Assembly: GCA_964651505.1 (NCBI GenBank)
Contig: CAZYXT010000049.1
Coordinates: forward strand, 1-17,081
Reading direction: 5' to 3'
DNA from: Avisuccinivibrio_A sp964651505
GTDB taxonomy: Bacteria; Pseudomonadota; Gammaproteobacteria; Enterobacterales; Succinivibrionaceae
DNA length: 17,081 bases
Shown: in pieces, positions 14,783 through 17,081 of the stretch
How positions within the stretch are numbered: the stretch's first letter is position 1
How the letters are laid out: the number at the start of each line of letters is the position of its first letter
Notes under the pieces: generated by a model
What the model saw: the letters and a program-made list of their open reading frames with translations, nothing else
Database searches by the model: none
Told to the model about the DNA's origin: nothing
Position numbers and translations under genes: made by a program

Positions 14783-14799
14783 TGCAAGAAACGTGCACG
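14783..14799 (-). promoter_or_regulatory. weak sigma-54-like promoter facing flgT
   Basis: Minus strand GTGCACGTTTCTTGCA resembles the -24/-12 consensus TGGCACG-N4-TTGCA. The -12 half is perfect, but the -24 GG is TG, which normally weakens binding. A start near 14772 would leave about 60 bases before the flgT ATG. Confidence 0.35.
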
Positions 14800-14852
14800 C
14801 CTGAGAGCAAAGCCATGCACAGAGCAAAAGCGCAAATTTTCAGGATGTTTTG

Positions 14853-14880
14853 CTTATAATGCTCAATGCGTCATTTTCAA
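14853..14880 (-). promoter_or_regulatory. candidate sigma-70 promoter facing flgT
   Basis: On the minus strand TTGAAA (14875-14880) and TATAAG (14853-14858) each match the consensus at five of six positions, spacing 16. The predicted start is near 14846. The overlapping plus-strand TATAAT (14855-14860) has no acceptable -35, so the box more likely serves flgT. Confidence 0.5.
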
Positions 14881-14884
14881 GGCG

Positions 14885-14900
14885 CGGCACCATTCTTGCA
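14885..14900 (+). promoter_or_regulatory. sigma-54 (RpoN) promoter of flgO-flgP-flgN
   Basis: CGGCACCATTCTTGCA fits the sigma-54 consensus TGGCACR-N4-TTGCA with the obligatory GG (14886-14887), ten bases, then GC (14898-14899). The transcript would start near 14910-14911, about 80 bases before the flgO ATG. Sigma-54 control, through FlrA/FlrC-type activators, is known for this class of flagellar genes in polar-flagellated gammaproteobacteria. No activator site was identified. Confidence 0.7.
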
Positions 14901-14902
14901 TC

Positions 14903-14925
14903 AAAGGAGTTGCACCATGCCCTGA
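14903..14925 (+). other. two-codon mini-ORF with strong ribosome site in the flgO leader
   Basis: AAAGGAG (14903-14909) is followed at a spacing of 7 by ATG CCC TGA (14917-14925), encoding only Met-Pro. The ribosome site is better than that of flgO itself. It would lie mostly outside a transcript starting at the sigma-54 position near 14911 but inside any transcript from further upstream. It may be chance. Confidence 0.3.
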
Positions 14926-14991
14926 ATCTTGGGGGAAATTGCGTCCCCGGGGCGGGCAGAACAGGAAGATTACGATAAAAAGAGGCTCAGG

Positions 14992-15981
14992 ATGGATATT
15001 AAATCACGCTTAAAACTCGGAGTTGCCGCGGCGGCGCTGCTCCTTTTGACTGCCTCCTGCACGGCAAGGAATGTCGGTGACGGCAGAGTCTATAATCAGC
15101 GTGGCATGGAAATCAGCAAGGTCGCAAGGACGATGGCCGACGAGCTTTATCGCACCCTGTACATCAATACCGCCATTGCCATGGGGTATGCCGATCCCGC
15201 CACAAGGCAGACTGTCAGAAAAGTGACGCTGCCGGGCGTTGCCATTACCTCTTTTGTCGACACCGATACCTATGAAGAAGCCGGGCATTTGGGCCGCGTC
15301 ATGGCCGAAATGTTCGTGCACGAATTGAATGTCAGGCGGATCAATGTCTACGAGTACAAGCTGACGGGATCTTTGAGCGTCGCCCCTGATGGCGAATACA
15401 TCTACTCGCGCGATTACCGCAAGCTGCTCAACGAAGCCTCGGTCTCCCACGTTTTGTCCGGCACCATCAGCCGCAACAGCGAAGGCGTGGTGCTGGTAGG
15501 GCGCATCGTGGATCTGGAAAACCATATGGTCAAAGCCTCGGCCACGGGTTTTATCCCTTACTCGCTGCTGCCTTATTGCTACAGAACCAAGGAAAAACAG
15601 TGCTCTCTTGGCGATATCGGCGAATATTTGTCGCAATCTGAGCTTGACGATGAGGCCTACCGTCAAAAAGTTTTGAGGGACATCGAGCGCAACCAATACA
15701 AAAACGCCGCAACCGCCATCGGCGATGGTCTGACCCCTGCTTCTTACGAAGCTGCCTTGGCTCAGGCTCCCGTGCGCACCGCAGAGGGCGTCTACGCCGT
15801 ATCAGGCGGCGGCGAGGGCATTTCCAGGGCGCCAAGCTCAAGGGGCAATTTGAGAAACGGCAGGGCCACCATGCACGATCAAGATCCGCTCATCTATGAA
15901 GGATCGACCTATGTGCAGGGCACCAGATTAGCCCGCGACATCGGGCCGCAGAGTCAGTATCAAAGAAAGGGGGATGAATGA
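14992..15981 (+). CDS. flgO: flagellar outer-membrane lipoprotein FlgO
   Basis: Outer-membrane-associated lipoprotein of the flagellar H-ring, which with FlgP and FlgT supports motility in Vibrio. From ATG 14992 there are 329 residues: a lipoprotein signal (1-22) with Cys23 in LLTASC, then a FlgO-type domain (about 45-190) with ISKVARTMADELYRTL, a strand VTLPGVAITSFVD, LGRVMAEMFVHELNVRRINV, SHVLSGTISRNSEGVVLVG and a final ATGFIPYSLLPYCY. C196 and C204 are close and might pair. The remaining 130 residues are polar, Gly/Ser/Arg-rich and probably disordered, which seems long for the family. The start was chosen for its lipobox and the GAGG 6 bases upstream; a TTG at 14929 would hide the signal peptide. 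Its stop overlaps the flgP start (ATGA). Confidence 0.85.
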   Translation: MDIKSRLKLGVAAAALLLLTASCTARNVGDGRVYNQRGMEISKVARTMADELYRTLYINTAIAMGYADPATRQTVRKVTLPGVAITSFVDTDTYEEAGHLGRVMAEMFVHELNVRRINVYEYKLTGSLSVAPDGEYIYSRDYRKLLNEASVSHVLSGTISRNSEGVVLVGRIVDLENHMVKASATGFIPYSLLPYCYRTKEKQCSLGDIGEYLSQSELDDEAYRQKVLRDIERNQYKNAATAIGDGLTPASYEAALAQAPVRTAEGVYAVSGGGEGISRAPSSRGNLRNGRATMHDQDPLIYEGSTYVQGTRLARDIGPQSQYQRKGDE

Positions 15982-16457
15982 TCATGAATGCGCTTTGCAA
16001 AATGACCGGTGCTGCCTTGGGGGTGTGCCTTGCGAGTCTGGCCTTATGCTCATGCTCCAACCTTTTAAGCTCCACTGAGGTGACGCGCAACATTTTTTAC
16101 ACCGACACCGGCGTCAACGCTCCCGATGAATTTCCGGTGCTGCGCGCCCAAGGTTACGCTTCCATCAGCTCGCAGCGGGGACCTTCTGAGAGCCAAAAAC
16201 AGATCCAGGCCATGAAGGCCTCCAAGATCGAGGCTTATCGCGAGCTTGCCGAGCAATTGTACGGCATGCGCATCCGCTCCACTACCTCCATTCGCGATTC
16301 GGCCCAAGGCAGCGATCGCGTGTCGGCCTCGGTGGATGCCCTGGTGCAGGGCGCCCGCGTCATCAGGCAATACCCTCTGCATGACAGTTATGTCACCGAG
16401 CTTGAGCTTGACAGCAGGGCCGTTTACGACCTCTATCAGATGAGAGGGGCTTTTTAA
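15978..16457 (+). CDS. flgP: flagellar lipoprotein FlgP (LPP20 family)
   Basis: Outer-membrane lipoprotein that builds the outer part of the H-ring or basal disk in polar-flagellated bacteria. It has 159 residues with a lipoprotein signal ending LALCSC (Cys26), then the compact FlgP fold: FPVLRAQGYASISSQRG, a helix KQIQAMKASKIEAYRELAEQ, then LYGMRIRSTTSIRDS, VDALVQGARVIRQYPLHDS and a last strand TELELDSRAVYDL. The start overlaps the flgO stop by four bases, with AAGGGGG 4 bases before it. A second ATG at 15984 has a spacing of 10 and may be the one used. flgN follows after 24 bases. Confidence 0.88.
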   Translation: MIMNALCKMTGAALGVCLASLALCSCSNLLSSTEVTRNIFYTDTGVNAPDEFPVLRAQGYASISSQRGPSESQKQIQAMKASKIEAYRELAEQLYGMRIRSTTSIRDSAQGSDRVSASVDALVQGARVIRQYPLHDSYVTELELDSRAVYDLYQMRGAF

Positions 16458-16481
16458 AGATTTGATCAAGGAGAGTTTGCT

Positions 16482-16949
16482 ATGATTGCCAAGTTTGCCA
16501 AAAAGCCGGCTTCGCCCCAAAAGCTAATCTCCATTCAGGAGTGTTTAAAAGAGCAGCTGAAGCTGTTAAAAGAGACTCATCAGGTCTTAGGCTGGGAATT
16601 TGACGCCCTAAAAAGCCGCAACTTAGACAGGATCACGCAGCTTGCGATAAAAAAGCAGGCGCTGATGCAAAAGGTGATAGCCAACGATCAAAGGCTCAAG
16701 CTTCACCCTGATAAGGTTTTGCTGCAAACAGACTGCAACCGCGAGGTCGAGGCCATCAAAGAGCTTTTGGTCAGCTGCAAAAAGCGCAACGACATCAACG
16801 GCAGGCTGATTCAGTTTTGCCTGGCGGCCAATCACCGTTTGTCCATGGCGCTGATGAAAACGCGCGATCTTGCCACCAAGAATTTGACCTACACCGAAGA
16901 AGGGCAGACCATTGCCCGCGGCCTCAACAGGGTTAATCTGACAGCTTAA
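16482..16949 (+). CDS. flgN: FlgN-type flagellar export chaperone
   Basis: Cytoplasmic chaperone for the hook-filament junction proteins FlgK and FlgL. The 155-residue, almost all-helical protein has the FlgN outline: an N-terminal helix SIQECLKEQLKLLKETHQVL, a central LKSRNLDRITQLAIKKQALMQKV, and a C-terminal NGRLIQF followed by NHRLSMALM and LTYTEEGQTIARG, a recognisable family ending. AAGGAG lies 7 bases before the ATG. It is the third gene of the flgO-flgP-flgN unit. The anti-sigma factor gene flgM, normally next to flgN, is not between flgP and flgN nor before the terminator. Confidence 0.82.
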   Translation: MIAKFAKKPASPQKLISIQECLKEQLKLLKETHQVLGWEFDALKSRNLDRITQLAIKKQALMQKVIANDQRLKLHPDKVLLQTDCNREVEAIKELLVSCKKRNDINGRLIQFCLAANHRLSMALMKTRDLATKNLTYTEEGQTIARGLNRVNLTA

Positions 16950-16970
16950 GTTTCATCAGGCTTTTGAATA

Positions 16971-17003
16971 AAGGCTCCCATCAAGGGGGCTTTGTGTGTT
17001 TTT
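16971..17003 (+). terminator. hairpin terminator after flgN, possibly bidirectional
   Basis: AAGGCTCCC (16971-16979) pairs, with G-T wobbles, with GGGGGCTTT (16985-16993) around a five-base loop. The plus side continues GTGTGTTTTT, and the minus side runs into TTTATT after the stem. It starts 22 bases past the flgN stop. Confidence 0.55.
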
Positions 17004-17012
17004 CAGGGGATT

Positions 17013-17081
17013 TTATGAAGCCTTGGAGCTTGGATCTTCTTGGTTTTGGCCGATCAAGACCACAAATTTGCAAATATTTTG
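17013..17081 (-). CDS. possible C-terminal end of a convergent gene (cut by window edge)
   Basis: On the minus strand a frame enters from the right edge and reads QNICKFVVLIGQNQEDPSSK-A-S before a TAA at 17013-17015. The codons (GTG GTC TTG ATC GGC) suit the window's genes, and the convergent hairpin at 16971-16993 would terminate it. The plus strand offers a rival: ATG at 17015 with AGGGGA 4 bases before it, open to the edge (MKPWSLDLLGFGRSRP). Twenty-two codons cannot settle which is real, and no product is recognisable. Confidence 0.3.
   Translation of the reverse strand, partial: QNICKFVVLIGQNQEDPSSKAS

Noticed and set aside
14851..14860. Plus-strand TATAAT at 14855-14860 as a sigma-70 promoter for flgO
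   Set aside because: No acceptable -35 at 16-18 bases upstream; the same bases form the -10 of a much better minus-strand promoter, and a sigma-54 promoter lies closer to flgO.
8577..16960. The 11-base string GTTTCATCAGG just after the stops of both pheT (8577-8587) and flgN (16950-16960)
   Set aside because: Pairs of identical 11-mers are expected by chance in a window of this size; the shared position is curious but not enough to call a repeat family.
1..17081. tRNA or rRNA genes, CRISPR arrays, phage or toxin-antitoxin genes
   Set aside because: I looked for cloverleaf-like stretches, regularly spaced repeats, integrase or capsid motifs and small paired ORFs and saw none outside the partial transposase at the left edge.

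Overview
The window reads as chromosomal backbone of a gammaproteobacterium with a polar, Vibrio/Aeromonas-type flagellum. Four things point there: DnaQ, GmhA, PheS/PheT, IspA and Dxs resemble the E. coli proteins along most of their length; the H-ring/outer-membrane flagellar genes flgT, flgO and flgP, which peritrichous enterics lack, are present; flgO has a good sigma-54 (-24/-12) promoter; and no plastid, archaeal or Gram-positive traits appear. My best guess is Aeromonadales, perhaps Succinivibrionaceae, but this is inference from protein flavour and gene content, not a database match.

Layout. (1) 1-410: left edge, a truncated minus-strand ORF that looks like the N-terminal part of an ISAs1-like transposase, cut by the window boundary at what should be its first catalytic Asp. 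(2) 520-2213: dnaQ (Pol III proofreading subunit with an extra charged C-terminal tail) and gmhA (heptose pathway for LPS), closed by a terminator. (3) 2214-2481: AT-rich convergent intergenic region. (4) 2482-4757, minus strand: an operon of an unknown membrane protein, an NfeD-type protein and a QmcA-type SPFH/stomatin protein, behind a plausible sigma-70 promoter. (5) 4758-5198: about 440 bases without a convincing gene. (6) 5199-8617: pheS-pheT, closed by a strong terminator. (7) 8729-13402: xseB, ispA, dxs and an ampG-like permease, linking exonuclease VII, isoprenoid precursor supply and muropeptide recycling. (8) 13473-14710, minus: flgT with its terminator. (9) 14711-14991: divergent flagellar control region carrying a sigma-54 promoter for flgO and both a sigma-70-like and a weaker sigma-54-like promoter facing flgT. 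(10) 14992-16949: flgO-flgP-flgN, a tight operon, then a hairpin and the possible end of a convergent gene at the right edge.

How they work together: most genes are housekeeping (replication fidelity, Phe-tRNA charging, isoprenoids, LPS and peptidoglycan recycling). The flagellar block would build the outer-membrane-associated H-ring (FlgT, FlgO, FlgP) and supply the chaperone FlgN for the hook-filament junction proteins. I found no wholly new defence or mobile system. The most noteworthy observations are an XseB whose C-terminus looks like the SSB interaction tip (acidic, ending D-I-P-F), an unrecognised two-helix membrane protein locked into an NfeD-SPFH operon, and the divergent flagellar control region.
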